DNA of 64,000 nt from positions 1 to 64,000 of the forward strand of contig JAKLMB010000037.1 of the NCBI GenBank assembly GCA_022813625.1, written 5' to 3'. Position 1 is the stretch's first letter. Every line of letters starts with the position of its first letter. Position numbers and translations under genes: made by a program. Under the pieces are notes generated by a model, which did no database searches, was not told where the DNA came from, and saw nothing but the letters and a program-made list of their open reading frames with translations. Of the stretch, positions 10,293-21,646 are shown piece after piece. Origin of the DNA: Aaosphaeria pasadenensis (Eukaryota; Ascomycota; Dothideomycetes; Pleosporales).

Positions 10293-11298
10293 ATGCGTCT
10301 CATCATCCGTGAAGACGCCGATACGACAGCCGAGTATGTTGCTGAATACATCATTGAACGCATCAATACATTTTCGCCTACAGCAGCGAGGCCCTTCGTC
10401 TTAGGCTTGCCGACTGGAAGCAGTCCAATTCCGGTATACCGCGCCCTGGTCGTTGCTCACAAGATGGCACGTGTATCCTTCCGCCATGTGGTCACGTTCA
10501 ACATGGATGAGTACGTTGGCCTCCCAAGAGAACATCCCGAATCATATCATTCATTCATGCACACATACCTTTTCAACCACATCGACATCGATCTATCAAA
10601 TATAAACATGCTCGATGGAAATGCAATCGATCTGCAACAAGAATGCGCCATGTACGAGGCCAAAATTAAGAAGTTTGGTGGCATCCAGCTGTTCCTTGGT
10701 GGCGTGGGAAGCGATGGCCACATTGCGTTCAACGAGCCGGGATCAAGTCTATCAAGTCGCACTCGACTCAAGTCCTTGGCGTACGAGACAATGCTAGCGA
10801 ACGCGAGGTTCTTTGATGGGAATATGAGCATGGTCCCTCGTATGGCTCTCACAGTTGGGGTGCAGACGATTATGGACGCAAAGGAGGTCGTCATAATTGC
10901 TACAGGAGCGACCAAGGCACTCGCTATCCAGTCCGCTATTGAGGGAGGGGTAAATCATATGCACACACTTTCCTGTCTGCAGCTGCATCCATGCAGTCTG
11001 CTTGTTATCGACGAGGATGCTACCATGGAATTGAAAGTGAAGACCGTTGCCGTGAGTGATAGATTTTAAATGCTTATGAGTTCTTGTCTGACATGAGGCG
11101 TAGTACTTCAAAGGCGTTGAACGGACCATGCACAAGGGTACCAAAGCGCAACGACGACTGATACAAACGAACGGCTTCCAGGAGGATCCATTAGATATCG
11201 AATCTGAAGATCTGAGTCCGGACAGCATGTCTTCTCGCATTCAGCCCATGAAGAGTTTTCCAGTAAGATCTGCGACCATATCGTATGCTACAGCATGA
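10293..11298 (+). CDS. dam1: Glucosamine-6-phosphate deaminase
   Basis: This 317-residue enzyme should convert glucosamine 6-phosphate to fructose 6-phosphate and ammonium, the last step of GlcNAc catabolism. The ATG at 10293 gives MRLIIRED. GLPTGSSP is the sugar-phosphate binding loop. FNMDEYVG..HPESYHSFM is the family signature with the catalytic Asp, GVGSDGHIAFNEPGSS holds the active-site Asp-His-Glu set, and DEDATMEL follows. An intron at 11052-11103 leads to YFKGVERTMHKG and a Ser-rich tail. Length and residues are complete. It lies in line with a Zn2Cys6 regulator and a divergent hexokinase, matching the partial content of known fungal GlcNAc gene clusters. The name dam1 is used in some fungi (NAG1 in Candida). 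Confidence 0.93.
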
Positions 11299-11651
11299 TG
11301 CGGTCGGTTGCTTGCGTTGCGACAATGCATTGGGTCACGACCATCAATTCTAATAGAGATAAGTCTTTTGATGTTTTTGGTTTCATATGTGTGTATCAGT
11401 CCACTGGGCTGATTCAGATGCCCCGGGGTAAGACCAAGATCCAAAATTCATCTGCTCAAGGCTGGCTTGATCGAAGATATGCCACGAGCTATCGACATCA
11501 AGTGTGGTGTAGTTCTGTTGGGATGAGTCGTTTAACTTGTGGATGTTGACTTTTCGAAGGCTGCCATCGAGGCGAGTGATCAATTTGGTGTGCAACAGTG
11601 GTTTCGGATCATTCGTTTGTTTCAATTTATCGAGGTGTACTTTTATCGCAT
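11299..11651. other. Convergent intergenic spacer
   Basis: This is the gap between the 3' ends of the deaminase and the regulator, presumably holding both 3' UTRs. No recognisable feature. Confidence 0.5.
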
Positions 11652-13227
11652 CTAGATCTGTCTCAAGTTAATTAGATAATTATGTAGCATGATTTTAGGG
11701 ATTCTACCGTTAACTTCCCCTGCATTGCCTTCTATCCATTGTAAGAGAATCAGCGCAGCCCAAGTAATCATGACTAGATCCCAGTTCGCCCAGATCGTGT
11801 CATCTTGCACATGAAGTCTAATCGTCGCACGTGCCGAAAGGAGCAATTCGTGTTGTTCCTTGGGTGTAACTGTACTAGACCAAAGGTCGCAACCCCGAGC
11901 AGTATGGTAGATAGACAATACTACCATACGGTGTAGTACATATTGTCGAAAGACCAAATGCCGAGAATGCTCTGAACCTTCTACTGTCATGCTAAATTCC
12001 TCGAGCCATTCATCTAATTGCCTAGCCCAGTCCCTGATAACGGCTGCGTCAACTGCCGTGAACGAAGATGCTAGATTTGAAACTAGTGGTTTGTCATACT
12101 GAAAACATGACCAGATGGTAGGTAGTCCTCTCCCTGTGAAGTGGGTTAAACCTGTATGCATCATACGTGATAGTTTATTCAATTGGTCCCGATGCGAAGT
12201 TCGCAGACCTGGCAAGGGTGCCTCGACCGGAATGACTGGGCACGAAAGATGGAGAGATGTGTGCTCCAGATCAATGATTTGCACACCACTAAAGAGCTTT
12301 CGCCATTCCCTCGAGGTTTCGTCGACATGAGCTGGGCAATGCTCCAGTATTAAACGATAAGCAACGGATATCCACAAGCCAGTTTCAGGGATGCTGGCTT
12401 CGTTCAGCAGTCCGGCCAATACGATTCCTAACACAGTCTGGAATGCCCATTCTTCGATGGCACAGTCGTTTTGTGGCGGTTGGCTAAAAGCACTCTCAGG
12501 GACAAGAAGGTGCGCAATAGCATTGTTGAATACTCGGAAATAGCTTGGAGATAATTCTGCTGTTTCGGGTGGGCCCCGTACGCTCGAGAAATGTAAAATA
12601 GCGACAAGAAGTAATGGTTGAGGAGAGGAAAATGTCTGTTTTTTTGGCATGAAATGCAATCCAGGCATTCTATCCTGAAACGATGACCAGAGTTCACCAA
12701 CGACATTTTTATTCCAGATTGCAGGTGGAACGTCAATATTAGTGCAATTCTCTTGCAGTGTTCTGAGTGCTTCCCACAATGCCTGAAAGCCACGCAATTC
12801 AGACGGTGCATTGTCGGATAGAGCCCTACTATTACTGATAGGATCCTCAGTTGATTCTTGGCAGCCAATACCCAGAATATGCTCAATGGTTCGGAGCCTT
12901 TGTAGGACATCGTCTTGAAAATGCGCATCTAGTCGCTGGCTAGGTACGAGATCTCCAATGGTTGCTGCATTTGCCCTTGGTATGAATATACATGGCAATC
13001 CAGATCGATAACATCTGCGACAGATGTTTCCATTCCCCGGAAGGCATCTCATTTTCTGCTTTCGGCAGTTTGCTACAACGCAAAGGGTCTCAGTAGGCTT
13101 CCGTAACTCATTGCTCGCGCTACTCACTGCAAGCTTTTCGAGCCTTGGGCTCGACTCCTGGATTCTCATTGCGAAAGACCTTTTCAGGTTCAAAGGTCGG
13201 TTCGCGCGCTGCATTCTGTTGTGTCAT
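11652..13227 (-). CDS. Zn2Cys6 transcription factor beside the GlcNAc genes
   Basis: The ATG at 13225-13227 opens MTQQNAAREP. A 55-nt intron (13073-13127) splits the zinc cluster. After splicing it reads KACTNCRKQKMRC, then CRRCYRSGLPC, giving C-x2-C-x6-C-x7-C-x2-C-x6-C. A short coiled-coil-like stretch follows (DDVLQRLRTIEHIL). The remaining 400 residues look like a degenerate fungal-specific transcription-factor middle region, ending with a hydrophobic segment (WAALILLQWI). Total length is 506 residues. It is divergently transcribed from the hexokinase across 250 bp and converges on the deaminase, so it is the natural candidate regulator of both. Known fungal GlcNAc clusters use an Ndt80-like factor (RON1), so a C6 factor here would be different. 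Confidence 0.85.
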
Positions 13228-13370
13228 TGTTCCGATGAATGCCTGTAAGATTTCGTTCCGGTGTATTTGCCCGGGGTTTGGCGGATTATTATCTAGTTTT
13301 TGAGTTGGGAAAGGCGATGCCAAGGCGCAGAGATACCTTCCCAGAAAAGCTAAGTGCCACTCACCATTCC

Positions 13371-13397
13371 ACCGGTAATAACCGGTCAAAACACCGG
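13371..13397. promoter_or_regulatory. ACCGG(T) repeats in the divergent regulator/hexokinase promoter
   Basis: The hexamer ACCGGT occurs at 13371-13376 and 13381-13386, exactly 10 bp apart, and ACCGG recurs at 13393-13397. ACCGGT is itself palindromic with CCGG at its centre. The spacing of one helical turn and the position between divergent genes suit a Zn2Cys6 dimer site. Binding is an inference. Confidence 0.45.
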
Positions 13398-13477
13398 ACT
13401 TCCATCGGCGTATATTGCGCATCGCAGCGCAGATCAGTGCATAGGCAGAAGGTTTTCTTAAATTTCAGAAGTCGCCA

Positions 13478-15159
13478 GTGGCATTCCCAGCCGTGCTGCC
13501 TACCATGCTATCACATGACAGCGAAATCGAAGGACCGGCTTCGCCGCTGGTCAGAGGTATCTTGGACCAATTCGATCTAACAGATAAGCATGTACGGAAC
13601 ATTACACGGAAGTTTGTCCAGCAAATGCGTAAGTCATCCTTTCTGCAATTTTGTATGATATAGACTGATTCCTGTTCATCATAGGAGATGGATTGATCTA
13701 CTCAAGGCCGTGGCAATTACCATCATACGTATGCCATATTCCGAACGGGACCGAGAAGGGGACGTTTCTTACAGTCGACCTTGGTGGCACCAACTGTCGG
13801 ATATGTGTCGTGAATTTACTGGGCGATTCGACATACAAAGTAGTGCAGATCAAGACGACGGTACCCGCGCACGTACGAATCAATCCCAGATACAGGCCAT
13901 TATTCAACTTTATATCCGAAGCTATTGCCTTGTTTCTCAATCGTCCTGACCTTCGGGCTCTAGTAGAAGGTACATCGCGAATTCCTCTTGGTTTCACGTT
14001 CAGTTTTACGTGCGAGCAGACATCGATATCACAGGGGACGTTGATACAGTGGGACAAAGGTTGGGATATTCCAGAAGCAATAGGGGAGGATCCATGTGCC
14101 ATGCTCCAGAAATCTGTGGATGAATTGAAGCTCCCAGTTCATGTTGCAGCTTTGGCAAATGATAGTGTAGGCACAATGCTAACGAGAGCTTATACGACAC
14201 AATCGCATGGTTCTACACTAGCAGGCGTGATTATAGGCACGGGTACAAACGCTGCATACATTGAAAAGCTCAGCAATGTGAAGAGGATTTCCAGAGCTGG
14301 AACGAAGGTTTCGAACGCGTCAATGGTCATCAACACGGAATGGGGTTGCTTCGACGATGATCTTGAGACGCTACCAACCACAAGCTTTGACCGTAGCTTG
14401 GACATCAACTCGAACAACCCCGGGAGCCAACAGTTAGAGAAACGGGTATCTGGCATGTACCTCGGCGAACTACTGCGATTAGTCATAGTGGCCTGCTACA
14501 GCCAAGGTATATTCGATATGGCTCTGAATTCAGATTCGCCATGTAATTGTCCTTACGGCCTTGATAGCTCATTCCTCTCACTGCTGGCCAGTAGTGAGCA
14601 GACTGATACTCCAGAAGTCACTGCAGCTATCGAGGAGGTGCTACTGGCCAAAAGCGTTACGTCGAGTGACGCAAGAACCTTGCAACAACTTGCAAACGGG
14701 ATAGCAAAACGCTCAGCACGATTAGCTGGGTCGGGTCTGGCCGCAATCATCCTACAATCCGGACGCTTACGTCAATCACGGCATGAGAAGGAGCTCATTG
14801 AGGCCACAAGTGTGCAAACTCGAAAGCATGCAACTCAATCATTGAAGAGCAGTGGACGCGGCTGTAGGCTTCTTTGTAGGATCATCCAATTTTTCACGCA
14901 ATTAGGGCTTTCGGCCCGGCAATCAAAGCACGCCCCGGAAACTGCCGTGCAGGACAGGAACGATGATGACATAGTCGATGTTGGTGTAGACGGCTCACTT
15001 ATCGAAAAGTACCCGGGGTTCGAGAATTTTATGCGTAGCGCACTGAGGGATATCGATGATATTGGGTGGGATGGTGAAAGGAGAATCCGGATGGGTTTCG
15101 CAAGGGATGGGTCAGCAGTAGGCGCAGCACTAATGGCAAAAGCCTCAGTGTTGGCATAG
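13478..15159 (+). CDS. Divergent hexokinase, probable N-acetylglucosamine kinase (Hxk3-like)
   Basis: This 541-residue protein has exons 13478-13628 and 13685-15159. The ATG at 13478 or 13505 (MLSHDSE) could be used. Hexokinase landmarks appear in order: RDGLIYSRPWQLPSYV, the phosphate-1 loop VDLGGTNCRI, LGFTFSFTCEQTSI, ALANDSVGTMLTRAY with the catalytic Asp, IIGTGTNAAYIEK, INTEWGCFDDD, and a GMYLGE..R block. A C-terminal adenosine segment (GFARDGSAVGAALMAKA) closes it. It differs from housekeeping hexokinases at several positions and carries a long insert rich in Ser and Arg before the last motif. Linkage to glucosamine-6-phosphate deaminase favours the Hxk3/NAG5 class that phosphorylates GlcNAc. 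Glucose kinase is the alternative. Confidence 0.85.
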
Positions 15160-15401
15160 TCTAATTTATTTATGATATATGTCATGTTTTGGTGATGATA
15201 AATGTAATGGAGATAGTTGGGCTGTCGAAGAGATGATGGTGGAAGCTGCTCGAAATAGCCAACAAGAGGAATCGAAAGCAAAACGGAAGGATTGGTATGT
15301 CATTGAAGATAAAGCTGTCGACAACTTAAAAAGTCATGATATCCTCAATATTCCTTGCTCCTTGTCGACAATGTATGTGCCATTCCCCTCCTATGTCGCA
15401 A

Positions 15402-16738
15402 TCAAATGCAGTGGGTTTCGTGGATTTTTATATAGTCTAAGGCTCTAAGCAAGCCCATCGTATGCGCCAAGCCTGCAACAATGACCATTACGTGAAGTAT
15501 CTGGTGGCTGCTTCCGAAGAAATCGAAGGTGTAAGGAGACCAACGCTCGGGTATCTGTTCAGATTAGAGGGAGCGCTGTGTAAAATTTACCAAACGAAGC
15601 TTACCCGAATGGCATAGACAATAGCGCCTATCACATTGAAACTGGCCGTAGCAGCCATCCAATCAAGACTCATACGTTTCATTTGTCTCTCCCATCCATA
15701 TAGTATTAGTCCATGAATCACGAAAATGACAGAGGAGAAGCCTAGACTTGAGTACATTACTGCACGATATCGGCGAAGCGTAGGGTGCCGGAACCTGGGA
15801 TAGAGAGTCGCTGTGGAACAAGCTACAGAGAGCATACTTATCTTGGGATTCGTTAGTCTTTCGTGTTTGTGAGTGCTTGGGTGAAACCTTTACTGACCAG
15901 CAGCCAGTACTGTACCTGCAGCCTTAGCTCGCAATGGAAACCATAATAAATACTTGGTACAGTCGAGCCCCACATCAAAATAATTATGCCAAGATAGTCG
16001 AGTTGATTCCCAAACGCTGCAACACGAGGACTGTGGTTTCCACAAGTGTGATAGCTATCAATGTTAATTAGTGAAGTCAGATAGTAGAGGGGCTCAATAC
16101 GCTGCGGAAAGGAAGAAGCATGTTGCAACTCCGAAGAAAAACAAAGAGAAAGCTACAATATCACCAGCCTGCACTGTCGAAAGGTTCTTTCTCTCCATGT
16201 ACACAATGAATGGCAGAGTGATAAATAAAACACCTCCAGTAATATGCGAATAAATATTGACTGTCTCGATATGTAAGGGCCCTTTTCATATAATAGTGCC
16301 AAGGACATGCTACCGGTTTCGTTATGCAAATGCAGAATGCTCTGGAAAGATTGTGAAAAGGAACCGGACGGATGCCTATAGGATTGGATGAGATAATATC
16401 TTGTCTACTCCAAAATGTGGACGACTGACCTATATCCCGAAAGAATGTACTCGTTATATCTAAATCCATAAATCAGCTATAACATTCACACCGGTTACCT
16501 ATTTGAAAACCGGATAGCTCACTGCTGCCAAGTTGCTGTTACGTAGAGTTAGGATCGTATACCCTTGGAAAATCGTTGATGTATTCTATGACCACTTACA
16601 CAACCCGTGCCATTCCAGCAAGCCCGCTTGGCTTTGGTTATGCCTCAGTACATCTTCGGGGTGACTTCGACCGTGCTTCATCAGCTTAGATGACTTAGTC
16701 CTACGTTTCGAAATAGATGGTGGTATGTTAGGCTGCAT
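15402..16738 (-). CDS. PAQR/Izh (adiponectin-receptor, haemolysin-III-like) membrane protein
   Basis: This is a seven-helix membrane protein split by several short introns. From the ATG at 16736-16738 the exons read LLEWHGL, YNEYILSGYR, FQSILHLHNETVNIYSHITGG, FFFGVATCFFLSAAYHTCGNHS and VAAFGNQLDYLGIIILMWGS. The C-terminal half continues with IHGLILYGW, SLDWM and FDFFGSSHQILHVMVIVAGLAH. The three zinc ligands of the family are present: His in SAAYH and the HxxxH of SHQILH. All splice junctions keep the frame, so the gene seems functional. Yeast relatives (IZH) respond to zinc and lipids. Intron 1 is the least certain. Confidence 0.85.
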
Positions 16739-16883
16739 TATAGGCAGCGCATTCAAATGATGGTGTTTTTCGTGCAGGAAACAGCGTCGCGTGAAAGAAG
16801 ATGGGTGTTTGTTCGGTACCGCGCAGCCTTTCATCAAGGCACTTGGTGAACACAAAGCCCGCACACCGACTTTCAGCGACTAA

Positions 16884-16908
16884 CCCCCCCACCCCCCCCC
16901 CCCCCCCC
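16884..16908 (+). repeat. Poly-C tract
   Basis: Seven C, one A, then seventeen C (16884-16890, 16892-16908). Its exact length may be unreliable in the assembly. Confidence 0.9.
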
Positions 16909-17654
16909 AAATTGTCTCAACTAACTGCACTACCATCAATAGTTACTCAATTACATACTTCTTTCTATAACTGATTCCGATAGGTCTATCTCTGTTGTTG
17001 TATTGATTGGGACCGTGATGAGAACACTTTGCGCACTCCGTGTAGTTGAGCTGATAGTGCAGGAAGATGTAGTTTGTAGTATGGATTTGAATCAGGGTTA
17101 CTGAATCAACCTACCTTGTCTTTGTTCTTATCAATTCTACCTAGCTTACTACACTGTTGCGTTGCGTTCAACTTCATCTTTGTAGTAGAAGGGAGTAACA
17201 CTCAACAAGAAACTAATATATAAGAGTGTAAATCTGCCCCAAGTTTTGCATTGCTTATTACTTTGATTACTTGGCAACAGGGCGTAAACATTAAAAGAGT
17301 TGACCCGTTACATACGTAGTGTATCCTTTTTCATTACTTTGAAACCTATTTATTGTACTTTGTAGCCTTGGTTCATGTATAAGTCTTACTCCAATCTCGG
17401 CTGCCATAGTCGCTGTGCCTTGCTAGTAAATAATATGTGCAATCTCTTTGACTAATTTACCAAGAAACTACAGAACCACTTTAGACTTTGTGCTGTTTCC
17501 AACGGGTAGAAAACCTACCCTTGATCGCACGGTGTATTGATTGCATGCTGATGATCTGGACCCCAGATACTACCAGCATTGCTACGGTATCGTGCAGAGT
17601 TAGGTTTGCAAAGAGTTAATCTAAGGTTGGAGATGAATAGACTTCGCAATTAGC
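16909..17654. other. Gene-free AT-rich stretch
   Basis: No frame with family features and no transposon termini could be recognised between the poly-C tract and the terpene cyclase relic. Confidence 0.5.
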
Positions 17655-18440
17655 CTAAAATGCGAAGGAAGAAGGTAAAGAAACAATTGGAAAGTGACCA
17701 GACACGAGACTCCAATTCATGTTACCCGTGCAAGCAAATTTGCAGTTATCAATGAAGGTTTTCAAACTTCTCTGGAGATCCATGTCGCTCTTGTACCGCT
17801 GAAGAAGTCGCTCAGTAGCATCATCTACGGCCCGGATAACTGTACAATGAGGTTCGTTGCAATCCCAAATGCTTCTTTAATTGATCCATGTTCCACAAGA
17901 AGAACTGATAAGACTGAGTTCATCTGCCCTTCGGCGAATTTTTTCTTCAAGGAATTCATGTCATTCATCATGAATATGATGATTTTTGTGGCATCCCAAA
18001 TAGCAATCATGTCCGGACCTACCGTGCAATTGCTTGGAAGAACAATTCTGCAAGCAAACTCGGGTAGTGCGAGGCTAACGCGGACGGCTCCGGATCCCAT
18101 ACGACGCTGGACATAGTCTTGGGACGTTGGAAAATACCCTTCAGCTTGCCTCCGATGCTCGAGTGGGCATGATTTGACAAAATGAATAATCTCACCAAGG
18201 AAGATTTGCGTCGTATCTACAAAAATATCGTCAGTGATGGCAGGTCGAAAATCCCCTCGAGGGGTAGTGACCCAGTGAGTATCTCTGTCGCACAGCATCA
18301 CAAATACACGTAATATCGGTGATTATCAGGTTGTCTGAAACAATGGGCACAGTGGAAAACCAATTGAGACATGTCCGAAGATATTTGATTGTGTCCTCCC
18401 GGATTGCAGTCGCTTGTGGTATGTCATTGATCAGATTCAA
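17655..18440 (-). pseudogene. Class I terpene cyclase (trichodiene-synthase-like fold), frameshifted
   Basis: The central frame (18301 down to 17825) has FLGEIIHFVKSCPLEHRR, EGYFPTSQDYVQRRMGSGA and the metal-binding NSE-type motif NDMNSLKKKFAEGQ at about 17939-17965. The C-terminal part, VDDATERLLQRY..FIDNCKFACTGNMNWSLVSG, lies in another frame, entered at about 17825 without a credible intron. One base seems missing, which suggests inactivation. Upstream (18230-18440) a frame with INDIPQATAIREDTIKYL may be the preceding exon. Further N-terminal exons (to about 18721) and the aspartate-rich DDxxD-type motif are not resolved. The product class would be a sesquiterpene, by family only. Confidence 0.6.
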
Positions 18441-18721
18441 ACATTCTGCGGAGTCGAGCTCTCCTAAGCATCACGGCCAGTTGCAACTGGGGTTTCTCAT
18501 CATTCTGATGTCCTTCCATCATCCGATGCGAAAGCCATGTCCAGAGATGTGTAACAACGCAAAGATATGGAAACGAAGCATATGGCCACCACGACCGCTA
18601 CAGCTAGATTGCGCTTGTTCAGTTTATAATTTTCTGGTAAATAAATGTGGGTAATGACCAGGTCGCCCCTACATGCAAACCTGACTGTTTTTGGAGCAAA
18701 TCCATTGCGTATAGTACTCAT

Positions 18722-19796
18722 GTTTGTGGCACATCGAGATACTGAAGGGAGTGGGGTGAAGGGAAGGCATCATGCTGTAGTCTTCAGAAACCCCATCTTT
18801 TGTACTGCGCACATGGATCTTTAATAAAACGGGATCGACCTTGTTGAAGTACTAAGTCCGCAAGCAGATCAAAATGCTTCTGTAGCAATAGTAGTAGTTG
18901 CAAACACAAGGAGAGAGCCGTAATCTTCCAAGTTTTATACCGCCGTGTTCCTGCCAACGGTCATAAACATCCAAGGGTGGGATGGTGTTAACAAAAAGGC
19001 GGGGTCTCATAGTATGTTCTTCTACGACGTAGGTTCCGATTGCTTCATCGATGTTCAACCGGATTTGAACAATATTCTAGCGAGTCGCTACAGAGGCTTC
19101 TGACAACCAAATACTTTCTGACCAGAGGCTGATTAATTGCTAGGCTGGCATATACACGTTGACCTTGTCGGTACACAGCATAAATTACTTAAAGATGAGA
19201 CTCATGGTGACGAGAAAGCAACGAGGTGTACAGAGCAGACCTTGTGAAATGAAAGTATCAATGTAGTAAATGTGTGAACATTAGAGTAGAAGTTCTTCTA
19301 TTACACTGAGTTGGAAACAATCAATCTGAATGCTTCTAGAAGTTGCATTAGTAATTGCATCAGGTAAATTGAAGCGCCAGTACTAAAGCGGCCATCCGAG
19401 CACTACTCCCCTATGGTAATTGGAGAGGGAACTTCCTTGTAGGCTCAGGAGGCGCCAAAAGGCTTCGAACGCCCGCAACGTTAGATATTCCTCGGCCATG
19501 GCTAATAAGATTATTCGATGATGTTTTTGAGGATGGGCATTTCGCTTTGGTGGTGCCATAATTCTCCCAACAAGAGGCCTTACTTGAAGCTTATCTTGTA
19601 CTATTGAAATGGATATTAAAGGAACAGACATTCGTACAAAACTCATCGAGCGGGCTAAGGTTGCAGAATGTGCAGTCAAGGTCTGCAAAGAAAAGAAGCT
19701 CGTTCCTCGCTTCGATTATGTAATTGTTTATCCTCTATCTGCCTCTGCCTAGTATGTTATAATAAGGAAAGATAAACAGGTCGTGTTTTCTGAACA
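18722..19796. other. Gene-free region
   Basis: No supported gene, RNA or mobile element. A small minus-strand frame at 19383-19688 has no family features. Confidence 0.5.
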
Positions 19797-19906
19797 GGGT
19801 CCGAAACAAAGTACCGAAACAAAACACCGAGTTCTATAGCACTAGCTCTAGTGTCCCTACCTCGGACCTTCGGCGTACTTGAAGCAGTAGAGATGGCCGA
19901 GCTCGG
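19797..19906. promoter_or_regulatory. CCGAG/CTCGG element cluster upstream of the FAD oxidase
   Basis: CCGAG at 19827-19831, CTCGG at 19861-19865, and the perfect 10-bp palindrome CCGAGCTCGG at 19897-19906 lie 170-250 bp before the oxidase ATG. TCCGAAAC at about 19799 recurs before the DUF1349 gene. One CCGAG in either orientation is expected per about 512 bp of random sequence, so four in 80 bp is a clear excess. The same element is dense in three other promoters of this region. Confidence 0.6.
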
Positions 19907-20074
19907 TGTATCAACAACAGAGTCGATCTTTCTTGTTCCTTCTCAGTTCGTGACTCATAAAGCGGAGTTTCACTATGCGAACAGAAGATGATGACCCAAA
20001 CTTTCTAATCTAGATTCATTGCGCTTTTTCAATCGCTAGTAAGATCAGAACAGACTCCACATCAACCAATCGAC

Positions 20075-21646
20075 ATGATATCTTTACCAGAGGGCATTGA
20101 AAAAGTGGTAAGGACGAACTCGAGTTATATTCCAGTTAATGAAATACTAATTATACAGGTCAATCAACTCGTAGAGGAATTTCCAGACCAGGTATTCCAG
20201 GAGTTCGATCCTAAGTTCAAATCAATCCAGCAGTCCTATTGGTCTCAGACGCAAAAAGAACTAAAACCTCGATGCTATTTTCAGCCACACACTGCTAGTG
20301 AGCTTTCTCGTGGAGTCAGCCTGTGTGCCAAAGCCAACTGTGGCTTTGGTGTTAAGAGTGGTGGACATGGTCACTATGCAGGGCAATCTTGTCTGGAAGA
20401 TGGAATTCAGTTTGACTTAGTCAGACTCAACAAAATCGAGATATGCAAAGACAAAGGTACAGCAATAATTGGACCTGGTTGCACTTGGCGATCAGTGTAT
20501 ACAACTCTCCAAAAAGAAAATGTTTTGGTTGTAGGTGGTAGGGCTGCGGATGTAGGAGTTGGTGGATTCCTGATTGGAGGTGAGCATACAGTAAATCTTT
20601 TATGTGTTTTTGGCAATCCTGACAAGAAGACTTGAATAGGCGGTATATCTTTCTATGCTGCAGAGCTGGGATGGGGAATAGACCGCATCCGCTCATTCGA
20701 GATAGTCCTTGCCTCCGGCGAGATTATCAGAGCAAGTAAGGAAAACCATCCTTGTCTTTTCAAAGCTTTGCGAGGTGGAGGCAACAACCTCGGCATCATA
20801 AGTGCATTCGAGCTCGAGCTGGTAGAATACAACGGTATGTGGGGTGGCCGAACCACGATAGACCAAAGCCATGCAGAGGATGCTCTTGAAGCATACGTCG
20901 ACTTCATTCCGAAATTGGAACTAGACCCGAAAGGTCATACAATCATTATATTTGATTACCATATGGGGAATATAATTGTGAGACAGTACCTTGCATACAC
21001 GCAGCCGTCTCCCGATCTTCCTATATTCGACCGGCTTCGTAAAGTTCCAACGGTGGATTCTTCCCTTCGTCTCCTGGATTACACCGACCTGGCTGCGGAT
21101 ATAGCTGAGCTCCAAGGAGATGCTGGCCTTCGTTATGCTGTGGCAACATTGACAGTCAGACTTGACTACCAACTTCTCAAATTTGCTTATGATACATACA
21201 GAGAGGAAGCGCAAATAGTTGATGGACACGGGTTTGGCTGTCTGGAATTTCATGCACTGCCGCGAACACCGAAGGGGATAGATAATATGTACGGCTTGGA
21301 ACATGGAGATCATCCATTGATTGCAATTATGCTGGCATTTGGAACTGTGCATAAAAGATATGACTTTACACTCATTTCTTTGCAACACCGAATTTTGGAC
21401 AAGATCAGAAAGGAAGCGGAGGCAAGAGGCCTCTTCCATCCTTTCTTGTTTGCCAATTATGCTGGCCCATTCCAGGACGTTGCTGCAAGCTATGGGAGCA
21501 GTAATTTGAAGTTTATCTCCGAGGTAGCAAAGATTTATGATCCGGATAGTACTTTCCAGCGGTTGCAGCCAGGAGGTTACAAGCTTGGTATGGCTAATTC
21601 TCCAGATAGTTCGCTGGGCACTTCGACGACTGCTAAAGACATTTGA
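20075..21646 (+). CDS. BBE-like FAD-linked oxidase
   Basis: This is a flavoprotein of the FAD_binding_4 plus BBE type. RCYFQPHTASELSRGV starts the FAD domain. SGGHGHYAG carries the His expected to hold FAD covalently. The second linkage site, normally a Cys in the next loop, is absent here (GGRAADVGVGG), so attachment would be through His alone. An intron at 20580-20639 restores LIGGGISFYAAELGWGIDRI. The C-terminal substrate and BBE parts end in FANYAGPFQDV..YGSSNLK..YDPDSTFQRLQPGGYKLG. A stretch near the start (about 20110-20160, GTAAGG..ACTAATTATACAG, 51 nt) looks like a second, frame-neutral intron, giving 486 residues. There is no signal peptide, unlike many relatives, so the enzyme may be intracellular. 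It probably oxidises an alcohol, amine or C-H bond in the local pathway. Confidence 0.88.
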
